From NCBI GenBank assembly GCA_028751875.1, contig CM054145.1, positions 46,152,807-46,216,806 on the forward strand: DNA of 64,000 nucleotides, given 5' to 3'. The first letter of the stretch is position 1. Every line of letters starts with the position of its first letter. The position numbers and the translations under genes are program-made. This document shows, piece by piece, positions 43,150 to 52,792 of this stretch. Source of the DNA: Rapana venosa. Its lineage: Eukaryota; Mollusca; Gastropoda; Neogastropoda; Muricidae. The notes under the pieces were generated by a model that saw only the letters and a program-made list of their open reading frames with translations, searched no databases and was not told where the DNA came from.

Positions 43150-43825
43150 TCAGACGCTCCAAAATCAAAACGCTGTTACAAATGGAACGAGAAACTAACC
43201 ATGGCCATCAACGAGGAAAAAGCATTCAAGAAGAGAAAGTAAATTAGAGAGATCAAACTAAAATGGTTCCTGCTCAGATTAACACACAGAGCGCTAGCAA
43301 CAAACATAGTTTTACATAAAATGGGTACTGTAACTGACGACTTATGTACGTTCTGCAAAGATGAAAGAGATGGCATCAGTCATTTGTTCTGGCATTGCCC
43401 AGTAACACAAACGGTTTGGCAGGAGTTTCAACAAGCAGCAGCATCAGAATCAAGCAGGGAGGCCCTGCCTATTTCTTTCAATGAAAGCTTTCCGCTTTTG
43501 GGGGACAAGATCAAAAAAGTTTAAACGTTAATGTTGGCAGAGTTGTATTATTTGCAAAGTTTAAATTTACAAATGGAAGGTCAAAGATGTTCGTCCTCTT
43601 TTCACCATGATCAACAAATATTTGTTTAAAAATACATGTTGTGAAACTGTTCTTGATATTTACCTCTCCATCTATGAACTGCCACCAGTTCTTTCAAGAC
43701 TGGCTATCATACAAGCAAGTGTTTGATGAGGAAAAACACTTCTGTACAAGACTGTACGTCAAGAAAGCATTATGTTTATCAGGTATTGGCACGATGAAAC
43801 CTTACGTCGTGTTCAATAAGTAGAA
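43150..43825 (+). mobile_element. LINE C-terminal fragment with zinc-knuckle
   Basis: IKLKWFLLRLTHRALATNIV runs into MGTVTDDLCTFCKDERDGIS and HLFWHCPVTQTVWQEFQ, a CxxC...H...C knuckle typical of L1/Tx1-group and related ORF2 ends. The C-terminal part (FQDWLSYKQVFDEEKHFC to the stop near 43823) lies in other frames. It is followed by CAA repeats (43834-43862). Dead copy; clade uncertain. Confidence 0.7.
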
Positions 43826-43832
43826 AGTAGCT

Positions 43833-43863
<31 letters not shown>

Positions 43864-43939
43864 AGAAGGAGAATAAAAAGAAAGACATTTCAAACAAAGG
43901 AAAGACGAAACAGTTCCAAACGTTCTACTGTACGTGGTT

Positions 43940-44015
43940 TTGACATTGGAGGCGTTTCCTGAATATTATTATTATTATTATTATTATTTTGACATTGGAG
44001 GCGTTTCCTGAATAG
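43940..44015. repeat. ATT array flanked by 27-bp direct repeats
   Basis: TTTGACATTGGAGGCGTTTC plus CTGAATA occurs at about 43939-43965 and again at 43988-44014, on each side of ATT triplets. This could be a target-site duplication around a LINE tail reduced to its ATT end, or a local duplication. Confidence 0.7.
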
Positions 44016-44091
44016 ACGTTGCTGTATACCAATACAAAATAGAAACCAACCCCCCCCCCCCCTAAAAAAATGAATAAAACGCTACACAAAA

Positions 44092-44312
44092 CAGCCGAGT
44101 GGTTAAAATCGTTCGACTTCAATCCTACGGGACCATGAAGTTAGGGGTTCCAATCCCAGCAGCGTCTGGTGAGATACGGGTGGGGATTGGTACGATCTTC
44201 CAGGTCATCTTCAAGTGCAGACCTGCCAGTGGATTTATTCCACTCGTGTATGTATGTATACACATGCAGAAGAACAAACATCTACGTTAATGACCCCGTA
44301 ATTCAACTCAGC
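44092..44312 (+). mobile_element. SINE-C, tRNA-derived, 3'-truncated
   Basis: CAGCCGAGTGGTTAAAATCG is the A-box region and AGGGGTTCCAATCCCAGC the B-box. The body has GTGGGGATTGGTACGATCTTCC, AGGTCATCTTCAAGTGCAGAC and CGTTAATGACCCCGTAATTC. I remember a common molluscan SINE of this structure. Only one copy is in the window. Confidence 0.75.
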
Positions 44313-44321
44313 GCTCAAGGA

Positions 44322-44450
44322 TGATAATACATGGAATTTATTTATATAGCGCTATATCTTGCAAAAAAAACAACACAAATCAGTCTAAGCGCTTGCATTC
44401 GTTCTACTCTTTTACACCGCAACCAGTTACAAGTGTGCTGGAGTGGGTTA
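44322..44450 (-). mobile_element. CR1/L2-like LINE 3' end
   Basis: ATGGAATTTATTTATATAGCGC, TATATCTTGCAAAAAAAAC and AAGCGCTTGCATTCG match, in the same orientation, the 3' UTR at 50480-50550. They are the complement of the 3' end at 14860-14910. Confidence 0.65.
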
Positions 44451-44454
44451 CATC

Positions 44455-44942
<488 letters not shown>

Positions 44943-45102
44943 ATCGCACGGGGCTTAATCGTCGTGAACTTCAGTTCTATGTAGGTCAGGCACCAGTATC
45001 TCCGCACCTGTCGCCACTCTATCCAACACGAAACCCACAAACAGCAGGTTGCAACAGGTTGTCCCATGTTATCCCAACCCCGAAACGTCTTTCTGCAAAT
45101 CA

Positions 45103-45405
45103 GACCACTCCAGCTCCCCCGTGGGGTGAATACCGGGGTCCTGTCAGTATAAATACCATCCCCACCTTGTAGAAACTCTGTGCTAGAAACGTCCTCTTTT
45201 CTATCACTCTCTTTGTTTCTGCCTTGTTCCTTTTCTTCCTGTCATCTCCTTCTTCTTGTCTTTTTTTTCCTGCCTTCTTGGTCCATTCTCCTGCACTTTT
45301 CCCCCACCAGAAATGTTTAAAAGATAACGCGTCTCCGAAGTCGGATGCGCTGGGCCTTGATTTGTCAGGCGCTTAACGGCAGCGTGACGCATTTTTGCTC
45401 ATATT
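45103..45405 (+). repeat. Interspersed repeat family F, copy 1
   Basis: About 300 bp are shared with 51766-52079 in the same orientation. Common blocks are CAGTATAAATACCATCCCCAC, GTGCTAGAAACGTCCTC, CCTTGTTCCTTTTCTTCCTG, CCGAAGTCGGATGCGCTGGG and TTGTCAGGCGCTTAACGGC. The TATAAATA followed by CATCCCCAC looks like a core promoter. It may be the 5' end of an unrecognised element; no coding part is attached. Confidence 0.7.
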
Positions 45406-45529
45406 TCATACAATAGCTGCTGTCGGAGCGTTAGACGGAAAAAGAAGAAGGAGGAGGAGGAGGGGGAGAAGAAATCAGACGAACTCTGAGCTGAAGACGT
45501 CAAACTGTTTTACTCCATGCATTATTGAA

Positions 45530-45668
45530 GATGTAGGTAATCAGGCACTTGCCCACAACCGCCGAAAATGGAGCCAACTGGTGCAACTTTCCTCACTGCA
45601 GTGCCCATACGACCCTGGAAGGGGTTATGTGAGCAGATGAGATGAGATGAGATGAGATGAGATGAGGT
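45530..45668 (+). mobile_element. LINE 3' end with GATGA tail
   Basis: An open frame ends LAHNRRKWSQLVQLSSLQCP, YDPGRGYVSR and a stop, resembling the last residues of LINE ORF2s (HNRxxWRxLV). It is followed at once by GATGA pentamers (45634-45666). Only the last about 35 codons remain. Confidence 0.5.
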
Positions 45669-45987
45669 AATCATAAACATTGATAAACATATTCTCAAAA
45701 GAAAACGGGGTAAAGGTCACTGGTGGCAAAGGAGCTTTAGAATGAAAACAGTCTTGTTTGGAAAGTGTTTTGCCACTAGGTCGCCTTAGCCTGTCTTACT
45801 AATTTACGTTCATTTGGGACAAGCAGTATCTCCTGTGAACTCCCCTGATTATTCTGTTCAATAGTTGAATTGATGTATAGGTTGTATACTACACACGTAG
45901 TATTTTGCGTCTCTTGTTTCATCTCATAACTCTCCCTTGCCTTCAACAACAGCCGAAATCCCATTACCCTGTCAAAGTGTATAACCT

Positions 45988-46399
45988 GTGTGTGTTGTGT
46001 GTGTGTTTTGTGTGTGTGTTTTGTGTGTGTGTTTTGTGTTGTGTTGTGTGTTGTGTGTGTTTTGTGTTGTGTTGTGTGTGTTTTGTGTGTGTTGTGTTGT
46101 GTTGTGTGTGTGTGTTGTGTGTGGTGTGTTGTGTTGTGTGTGTTGGTGGTGTGTTGTGTGTGGTGTTGTGCTGTGTGTGTTGTATGGTATGATATAGTAT
46201 GGTATGGTATGGTGTGGTGTGTTGTGTGTGGTTTTTGTGTTGTTTTGTGTGGTTTGGTTTGGTGTGGTTTGGTGTGGTGTGGTGTATGGTATGGTATGGT
46301 ATGGTGTGGTGTGTGTGTTTGTGTTGTATTGTGTGGTTTTGGTTTGGTGTGGTTTTGTGTGGTTTTGTGTGGTGTGGTGTATGGTATGTTATGGTATGG

Positions 46400-46473
<74 letters not shown>

Positions 46474-46480
46474 TGTGTGT
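45988..46480. repeat. GT/TTGTG/GGTAT-rich array
   Basis: About 490 bp of TGTGT, TTGTG, GGTGT and GGTAT units end in a long GT array (46404-46480). Frames are Cys/Val strings. Confidence 0.95.
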
Positions 46481-46489
46481 GAAGCAAGC

Positions 46490-46915
46490 AGATGAAAAAA
46501 GAACCGAGGAGGCACAGTGTTTGCTAAAATAAAAATCTTAAACGTACCAATTTTGTGCAAAATCACGTAAGTTTTGAGTCAGAGGCTAGTCTTTCACGAA
46601 AAGTGATTTGTATTGCTGAGAACGCTAAGCACGTGCGGTATGAATTTATTTATTTATTTATTTATTATTTTATATCGAGGATAATGGAATAAGCACTCAT
46701 GTGCATTTTTACATCCAGTCCCCGTTTGTATGCGGTTTTGTAAATTTTGTCATCTGTTTCCAAGAATGCAAGAATGATATAGGGAAACACAAGGAAAAAT
46801 GGCAAAAAAATTAAAGGTGATGTGTAAGCCTGTACAGACACCTCAGTTATGGACAGGAACTTTGGATACACCTCAGCTTTAACTTGCGAGTCGTGTAGTA
46901 TCTTCTATAGGGTGC
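46490..46915 (+). repeat. Duplicated segment G, copy 1 (carries a SINE)
   Basis: GATGAAAAAAGAACCGAGGAGG, CACAGTGTTTGCTAAAATA, AAATCACGTAAGTTTTGAGTC, ATATAGGGAAACACAAGG and AGCCTGTACAGACACCTCAG align in order with 47561-47880. Copy 1 is interrupted by a SINE-A at 46645-46762. Confidence 0.7.
46645..46762 (-). mobile_element. SINE-A 3' end inside segment G
   Basis: TTTATTT tail, TTATATCGAGGATAATGGAAT, ACATCCAGTCCCCGTTTG and GTCATCTGTTTCC. Only the last about 115 bp of the SINE are present. Confidence 0.85.
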
Positions 46916-46999
46916 TAGTAGGAAAAATTTCTGCTGATTTTTTTAACAGATTGTTTTAAGTTACAACCAATTGCACTGTGTACTTGTGTTAGGGATTTG

Positions 47000-47023
47000 T
47001 TGTTGTTGTTGTTGTTGTTTCCT

Positions 47024-47074
<51 letters not shown>

Positions 47075-47079
47075 CGGGG
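47000..47079. repeat. GTT triplets, T-run and 41-base G-run
   Basis: GTT units (46999-47020), T (47023-47033) and an uninterrupted run of 41 G (47034-47074), then CGGGG. Confidence 0.95.
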
Positions 47080-47214
47080 ATTGAGGACATACAGCCATAC
47101 CAGATAGTTACGAGAAAGTTGGACATGATCATCAAAATGAGGATTGCTTGTGTTCCTACATTGTTGACCCCCTGCGTTAATAGTGTGTTTAATTTTTTTT
47201 AATTTCTTAAAAAA

Positions 47215-47554
47215 ATTCTTTTATATCAAGGATAATGGAATAAGCACTTATGTGCTTTTTTTTACATCCAGTCCCCGTGTGTATGCGGTTTTGTAAATTC
47301 TGTCATCTGTTCCCACCGGCACACAATGGCCTACTCTTACGAAAAGCGGAACAGGATTTTAACGTGTGCGCAAGATGTTCTGCGTGCGTTCGCACACGGG
47401 ACCTCGCTTTATAGTCTCATCCGAAGGACTTTTGGGGAGAGTGGAGTCTGCACTGATGTTAACTCCAGGGGAAAATATCCCTCTTGAACGGGAATCGAAC
47501 CCGGGTTGTCAGATTGCGAGCGCAATGTTCTAACCACTAGGCTATCCCGTCCCC
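47215..47554 (-). mobile_element. SINE-A, best full-length copy
   Basis: On the minus strand it starts GACGGGATAGCCTAGTGGTT (A-box), with CCCGGGTTCGATTCCCG (B-box). TTTTCCCCTGGAGTTAACATC and the core CTTCGGATGAGACTATAAAG follow. Then come GAACGCACGCAGAACATC, GCCATTGTGTGCCGGTGGGA, GGGGACTGGATGTAAAAAAA and TATTCCATTATCCTTGATAT. The head closely parallels tRNA-Glu around both boxes. Use this copy as the local reference for the family. Confidence 0.95.
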
Positions 47555-47560
47555 CTAGAA

Positions 47561-47880
47561 GACGAAAAAGGGCTGCGAAGGTAGGCCTGCAGTGTTTGCT
47601 GCAAAATACTGTTTAAAAAAAAATCAAGTTGACCATTTATGTAAAATCACAAGAGTTTCGAATCTAAAATGTTTGCCCTTCCCAAAAAGTGTTTTTTAAT
47701 TTCTATGGATGCCTCGGTACGTGAGGTATGAAAGTGAGAGTGATAATTATAGGGAAACAGAGGGAAAAGTGGCCCCCAAAAATACAGGCGGTGCGCAGCC
47801 TGTATAGATAGACACCTCCCTGTGGACAGGAGCTCTCTCTCATCCTCCGTCAGACTGAAGTTACTTACACAGTGTGTGTG
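47561..47880 (+). repeat. Duplicated segment G, copy 2 (empty site)
   Basis: Aligns with 46490-46915 but lacks the SINE: GAGGTATGAAAGTGAGAGTG continues directly to ATTATAGGGAAACAGAGGG. Copy 2 follows a full SINE-A directly. Confidence 0.7.
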
Positions 47881-48261
47881 TGTTCCTGACTGACATCACA
47901 TCAGGCATGCCAACTGTTAGCACCCAGCTAGCTAGCTGTGGTTAGCCTGTTCTTCTATCAAAGATGAATACTTGTGGCAGTATCATGTGCACCCGCAAGA
48001 GGTTACGCCTGGGTTTGTATAGTTGTGCTTCTGGGTTTGTTTGGCTGTTTGCATTTTTGTGGGTTTTCTTCTTTTTGACTGGTATTCTGTTTTGCTTGTT
48101 TGTTGTTAGGGTTTTTGTGGGTTTTTTAAATTAAAAAAAATTTGGGGGATGGGGGGTAGGAGGTGGGTTTTTTTATTGTTTGTTGGAATTTTGGTGTATG
48201 TGCTTTTTTTTTTGGGGGGGGGGAGATGAGGGGGGTCTTTAGTTTCTTGATAAGAGTTTTA

Positions 48262-48916
48262 AGGTTCACTCAACGGTGAGAACTTGTGTATGCAACTATT
48301 ATTATCCCACCATTAAGGTAGCTATTGGGGACGGGATAGCTCAGTGGTCGGAGCACTCGCTTTCCCCCAGCCAAGTTAAGCAGCGTCGAGCGTGGTTACC
48401 AATTGGATGGGTGACAGTTTGCGCGCCTTGGCTTCAGTACAGTTCCCCCAGTTCCCCCAGCTGTAAATGGGTACCTGCCCTCTTTAGGGTCAGGGAAGGT
48501 AAAGCAGCGGGGAGAGGAGATGGGCGCCGCCCTCAATATGCTGGCCCTAGAGAAGTGAGGTCTCTGACGCCTCGCTCCCCTACGACCTTATAGGTTATGG
48601 GACTCCTTTACCTTTACCTTTAACTTAACTTAAGGTAGCTGTATTCCGACTTCGAGGAAGATTTCTAAATACGACACAAGCGTGCACAGTTGGTTGTTTT
48701 TTTTTAATATGTGTGCACGATTTCTGCGTGCGTTCGCGCATTAGACCTCCGTTTATAGCCTCAGTCACAGAACTCTGGTGGGAGTGGAGGTGGCGCTGAT
48801 GGAAACTCCAGGGGCGACATCCCCCACGAACAGGGGTCTCAGAGGTGGGCTGAACCCAGGCAGTCAGACCACGAGCTCCACGCTCTAACCACTAGGCCAG
48901 CTATCTGTCCGTCCCC
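48262..48916 (-). mobile_element. SINE-A2, full copy interrupted by SINE-D
   Basis: On the minus strand the head (GGGGACGGACAGATAGCTGG, CTAGTGGTTAGAGCG) and core (48700-48800) are followed by the A2 tail: TGTCGTATTTAGAAATC, CGAAGTCGGAATACAGC and TACCTTAA. There the tail is split by SINE-D (48324-48629) and resumes with AGCTACCTTAATGGTGGG down to 48262. Confidence 0.75.
48324..48629 (+). mobile_element. SINE-D, tRNA/5S rRNA chimeric SINE with 11-bp target duplication
   Basis: The head GGGATAGCTCAGTGGTCGGAG carries a tRNA A-box. After CTTTCCCCCAGCC the sequence matches the internal promoter region of 5S rRNA: AAGTTAAGCAGCGTCGAGCG and TGGTTACCAATTGGATGGGT. The latter corresponds to the 5S A-block/IE/C-box region, where canonical 5S has AAGCAGGGTCGGGCCTGGTT and TTGGATGGGAGAC. 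The body has TACCTGCCCTCTTTAGGGTC and GCCGCCCTCAATATGCTGG, and the tail CCTTTACCTTTACCTTTAAC. TTAAGGTAGCT borders both ends (48313-48323 and 48630-48640), a perfect target-site duplication. Confidence 0.85.
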
Positions 48917-48943
48917 TTGGTCTCCCTCCTCTCCTTTCAGTCT

Positions 48944-49163
48944 TTATTTATGTATTTATTCTTTTAAATCGAGGATAATGGAATAATGCACTCATGTGCT
49001 TTTTTTTTACATCCAGTTCCCGTGTGTATGCGGTTTTGTAAAGTTTGTCATCTGTTCCCACCGGCACACAATGGCCTACTCTTCCGAAAAGCGGAACAGG
49101 ATTTAACGTGTGCGCAAGATGTTCTGCGTGCGTTCGAACACGGGGCCTCGGTTTATAGTCTCA
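48944..49163 (-). mobile_element. SINE-A core and 3' half
   Basis: TTATTTATGTATTTATT tail, AATCGAGGATAATGGAATAA, CATCCAGTTCCCGTGTG, CGAAAAGCGGAACAGG and CGGGGCCTCGGTTTATAGTC. The head is absent. Confidence 0.9.
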
Positions 49164-49244
49164 AGAAGTGGAGAGGACCGCAGTCGGAAGCCATGTTAAC
49201 ACCAGGTGGGAATCTCCTCCAAAGGACGGTTCATCAGGGACTGG

Positions 49245-49710
49245 AGCACCTTCCTTCACCTTCACCTATCCCGTAGTCCCGTGGACCGTGGGAGGCACCA
49301 ATGAAGCTTGTGCAACCAGCTTCCTCCACTCCCCGCGCGCAGTCCTCTGTTTTTCGTAGCAAATCGTTCCACTCTAGGCCAGTCCACTCTCTGATTGTTG
49401 TCTTCCCATCGTTTTCTCTGTCTGCCTCTTCGTCCCCCCCTTTGTATTGTTTCCTGTAGGACAATCTTGACCAGTTCAGGTGTTCGTGTGATGTGCCCGT
49501 ACCGCTTCAGTTTGCGTCTTTTCACCGAAGTCAGGAGCTCTTCATATGGTCCGATGGCGTTTTTGATTCTGGTTTTCACTTCCTCAATAGTGATGTGATC
49601 TCTGTGTGAGATACCAAGAAGTTTGCAGAAGCATTTCATCTCCATTGCCTGTATCCTGCTTTCAATGTCTGCTGTTGTGGTCCACGTTTCACATACGTAC
49701 AAAAATAACC
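49245..49710 (-). mobile_element. LINE 3' coding end, RTE-like
   Basis: The C-terminal coding part (49262-49702) plus a short tail with GGTGAAGGTGAAGGAAGG (49247-49262 in complement). 5'-truncated. Same family as 42880-43143. Confidence 0.75.
49262..49702 (-). pseudogene. LINE ORF2 C-terminus
   Basis: 146 codons are open from a fortuitous Met. YVCETWTTTADIESRIQAME, KCFCKLLGISHRDHI, SVKRRKLKRYGHITRTPELV and KIVLQETIQRGGRRGRQRKR are standard landmarks for the region after the RT in RTE-like LINEs. A frame change near 49410 splits the last part, since the second frame gives REWTGLEWNDLLRKTEDCAR. RT core and endonuclease are absent. Confidence 0.8.
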
Positions 49711-50466
49711 GTCAAGTCGTCAACTTGAAGCTCTAACCGCTAGCTTGCCCAGTCTCAGACAAGGAACAAACGCAAACAAACAAACAATAACAACAACAAC
49801 AAAATCCCTTCCATTTTCTTCAAAACAAAATGTCCCAACACTTTAAAAAAAAAAAAAAACAATGCTTGATTTGCACACCCAACAAAGGATATTGAATAAG
49901 TATATTATTATTATTATTATTATTATATTATTACAAATTTTGTAGCTTAACATGAACAAGAGCGACAATGCCTGGGTTTCCGCAGCTGCCATAGTAGATA
50001 TGGACTGAACATGCACGAATTTCCATACTGTACTATAGCAAATATGAACCCAGTGCGCATGAGTTTTTTGGACCCATCATCAAGGTGAAAGTGGACCCCA
50101 AATATGGCTATGACGATAAAGAATATGATTATGCAAATGCAAAATGTGTCTGTTGTTCACAAGGCGGAATAATGTTTTGAGTTCTGCGAAGTCGTAAGTT
50201 TCATATTGGCTAATATGATATCGTAACAGATAGTCTGTTCAGTAAATCTTTTGGTTGGTTGGTTGGTTGGTTTTGAAACCCATGAGTTCATAAAGAATCT
50301 TTATTTACGACTCATGCATGATTTGGTTTTTTATGTTTTGATGTTAGTTTTGTTTTTGCTTTGTTTTCTTATTGATAGGTTTCTTTGTTTGACAACAGAA
50401 GGCCAGTATCACAGGGGTAGCTTGACAAAAGTAGTTGTTACACAACAGGTGAGAAGTCAATCACCT
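49711..50466. other. Unassigned sequence with ATT triplets
   Basis: No gene is recognised. ATT triplets lie at 49903-49934, GGTT units at 50252-50270, and an A-run at 49843-49858. Confidence 0.5.
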
Positions 50467-50579
50467 TTAAATAATAATAATAATAAATCGAATTTATATA
50501 GTGCTATATCTTGCAAAAACAAATCAAAGCACTTGTATTCGATCCACTCCTACACATGCAACCAACAATAATTAACAGT

Positions 50580-50674
<95 letters not shown>

Positions 50675-50990
50675 GGTTATACACTTCGGCAGGATGATGG
50701 GAATTTTGGTCATTGAAGGCAGGGACAGATAATCATGAGATGAAACAATAGGGGAAAGTCTTATGTTTGAGATAGGTATGTCTTGAGGCTGGATTTTAAA
50801 GTGTCGTAAGTAGGCTTTTCGCGAAGGGAGAGAGGAGGGTCATTCCAGATTGATGGACCAGAAATAGAGAAAGAGCGACGGCCAACGGTGGATTCGTTAA
50901 ATCTAGGTATTCGTAGGCACAAGGGTATCTGCAGCAGAGCGGAGGGAACGAGAAGGAGTGTACAGGTGAAGACATTCACAGAGGCAGTGA
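50467..50990 (-). mobile_element. CR1/L2-like LINE 3' end, frameshifted
   Basis: On the minus strand, CLHLYTPSRSLRSAADTL (about 50985-50925) shifts frame into PRFNESTVGRRSFSISGPSI and WNDPPLSLREKPTYDTLKSS, ending at the stop at 50761. This is the same C-terminus as in the LINE at 13083-14913. The 3' UTR contains a 92-bp CA array (50582-50672) and ends CTATATAAATTCGATTTATT with ATT triplets. Confidence 0.8.
50582..50672. repeat. (CA)n microsatellite
   Basis: Uninterrupted CA, about 90 bases. It occupies the position where the sister copy at 14697 has GT, i.e. the same 3' UTR site in opposite orientation. Confidence 0.95.
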
Positions 50991-51270
50991 TAACAATAAT
51001 TGTAATAATCATGATTGTTTGAACTGTAAAGATGAGCAGAAACTTGATGCCGCTGATTCGAAGAACCAATCCAACCCAATCCTGTTGCTCAAAGCCCCGC
51101 CGACCACAAAGGCCGTGTTGAAGAAAAAAGCTGGATTCAGATGTATGTGTAAGTGCAAAAGCTACTTTGTCTGCAAAAGCAACAATGTACATTTACCGTG
51201 GGGTGGGGTTTAAAATATGCTGCAGCTTGATGCCTTTCCCGGCCCTGCTAGCTATATTGTGGCTTGCTTT
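50991..51270. other. Unassigned sequence with a family I repeat
   Basis: GCCCCGCCGACCACAAAGGCC at 51093-51113 is a family I copy. No gene is recognised. Confidence 0.5.
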
Positions 51271-51509
51271 TTTAAAAATTCTTTTATATCAAGGATAATG
51301 GAATAAGCACTTATGTGCTTTTTTTTAAACATCCAGTCCCCATATGTATGCGGTTTTGTCAATTTTGTCATCTGTTCCCACCGGCACACAATGGCCTACT
51401 CTTACGAAAAGCGGAACAGGATTTAATTGGTGCGCAAGATGTTCTGCGTGAGTTCACACACGGGGCCTCGGTTTATAGTCTCATCGGAAGGACTTTTTGG
51501 GGAGAGTGT
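51271..51509 (-). mobile_element. SINE-A core and 3' half
   Basis: TTATATCAAGGATAATGGAAT, ACATCCAGTCCCCATATG, GTTCCCACCGGCACACAATG, GGCCTCGGTTTATAGTCTC and ATCGGAAGGACTTTTTGG. The tRNA head is missing. Confidence 0.9.
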
Positions 51510-51765
51510 AATATTGCTTAATATGTTGTGCGTGTATTGAATAATGTTAAAATGCAAAGCATGCTTGCGTTTCATTTTTTCGTTGTTATTTTTGACATTT
51601 TTTCTGTTCTTAAAGGAAACACAGATGTGACCATTTTGTGTTGGCGTGGCTGGGCGTTCCCCATATTGATACAGTGGAGGATCACCCAAACTATCACACC
51701 TGAAACCACTGTGAGACCGTAAATATACATCGGATGAGAAGTTTGCGTGCATAGTTGTTTTCTAA

Positions 51766-52079
51766 ACACCTCACCTTCCCCCTGCGGGTTTGCCGAGGGC
51801 CAATCAGTATAAATAGCATCCCCACTTTCTGGAAATTCGGTGCTAGAAATTCCCTCTTTCCTATTCTTCTCTGTGATTCCGCCTCGTTCCTTTTCTTCCT
51901 GCCACCTACTTTTAGTCTACTTTTGTTTTGGTTGCCTTCTTGATCCATTCTGCTGTCTGGGGTTTTTTTTCCCCTCAGGAAGATCTAGAATAAAACGGTT
52001 CTCTCCCACGCCGAAGTCAGATGGGCTGGGCCTGACTTGTCAGGCGCTTTACGGCAACGCAACGCGTGTTTGCTCATAA
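51766..52079 (+). repeat. Interspersed repeat family F, copy 2
   Basis: CAGTATAAATAGCATCCCCAC, GTGCTAGAAATTCCCTC, CTCGTTCCTTTTCTTCCTGC, CCGAAGTCAGATGGGCTGGG and TTGTCAGGCGCTTTACGGC match copy 1 in order. AATAAAACGG at about 51990 is specific to this copy. The end is the same as in copy 1 (GCTCAT). Confidence 0.7.
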
Positions 52080-52224
52080 TAATGATGACTAACAACAATG
52101 TTTGTTGTCCGGAAGTTTGATGATGATGAGGATGAGGAGGATGAGGAGGAAGAAGCAGAAGCATCTGATCTTTATGGGCTACCGTGCTCCGATCCGAGAG
52201 GGATTTTACCGGCTGCTTTCCTAA

Positions 52225-52766
52225 GACGGGGACGGGACAGCTCAGTGGTCAGAGCACTCGCTTTCCCCCAGCTAAGGTTAATTTATTTTTTCATTTATTT
52301 ATTCTTTTATATCGAGGATAATGGAATAAGCATTTATGTGGGGTTTTTTTTTACATCCAGTCCCCATGTGTATGCGGATTTGTGAATTCTGTCATCTGTT
52401 CCCACCCGCACACAACGGCCTACTCTTACGAAAAGCGGAACAGGATTTAACGTGTGCGCAAGATGTTCTGCGTGCGTTCGCACACGGGACCTCGGTTTAT
52501 GGTCTCATCCGAAGGACTAAACATTGATCCTGTTTATCACTTGGATGGGCGACCGTTTGCGCACCTTGGCTTCAGTACAGTACCCCAGTTTACCCAGCTG
52601 TCAATGGGTACCTGCCCTCTTTAGGGTCAGGGAAGGTAAAGCAGTGAGGGAGAGGAGGAGATGAGCGCCGCCCTCAATATGCTGGCCCCTAGAGAAGTTG
52701 AGGTCTCTCATGCTTCACTCCCCTACGACCACGTAGGTTATGAGACACCTTTATATTTACCTTTTT
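52225..52766 (+). mobile_element. SINE-D, copy interrupted by SINE-A
   Basis: The left part (52225-52280) has GGGACAGCTCAGTGGTCAGAG and CTTTCCCCCAGCTAAGG. The right part (52520-52766) resumes in the 5S-derived region with CACTTGGATGGGCGACCG and then TACCTGCCCTCTTTAGGGTC, GCCGCCCTCAATATGCTGG and a CCTTTATATTTACC tail. The order is that of the intact copy at 48324. Confidence 0.85.
52281..52519 (-). mobile_element. SINE-A inserted in SINE-D
   Basis: TTTATTTATTC tail, TTATATCGAGGATAATGGAAT, ACATCCAGTCCCCATGTG, CGCACACAACGGCCTACTC and GGACCTCGGTTTATGGTCTC end at GAAGGACTA. The copy is 5'-truncated within the core, as LINE-driven insertions often are. Confidence 0.9.
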
Positions 52767-52792
52767 ACACCATAGTGCACAATATGAAGACT

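Noticed and set aside
45988..46532. Cys/Val-rich protein of 180 codons and His/Thr-rich protein of 200 codons
   Set aside because: Complementary readings of one GT-rich array.
47480..47554. True tRNA-Glu gene on the minus strand
   Set aside because: A and B boxes are good but no closed acceptor stem is seen and the SINE-A body follows directly. It is a SINE head.
48380..48430. True 5S rRNA gene
   Set aside because: Only the middle and 3' promoter part of 5S is present, the 5' half is replaced by a tRNA-like head, and a second copy at 52225 carries the same chimera.
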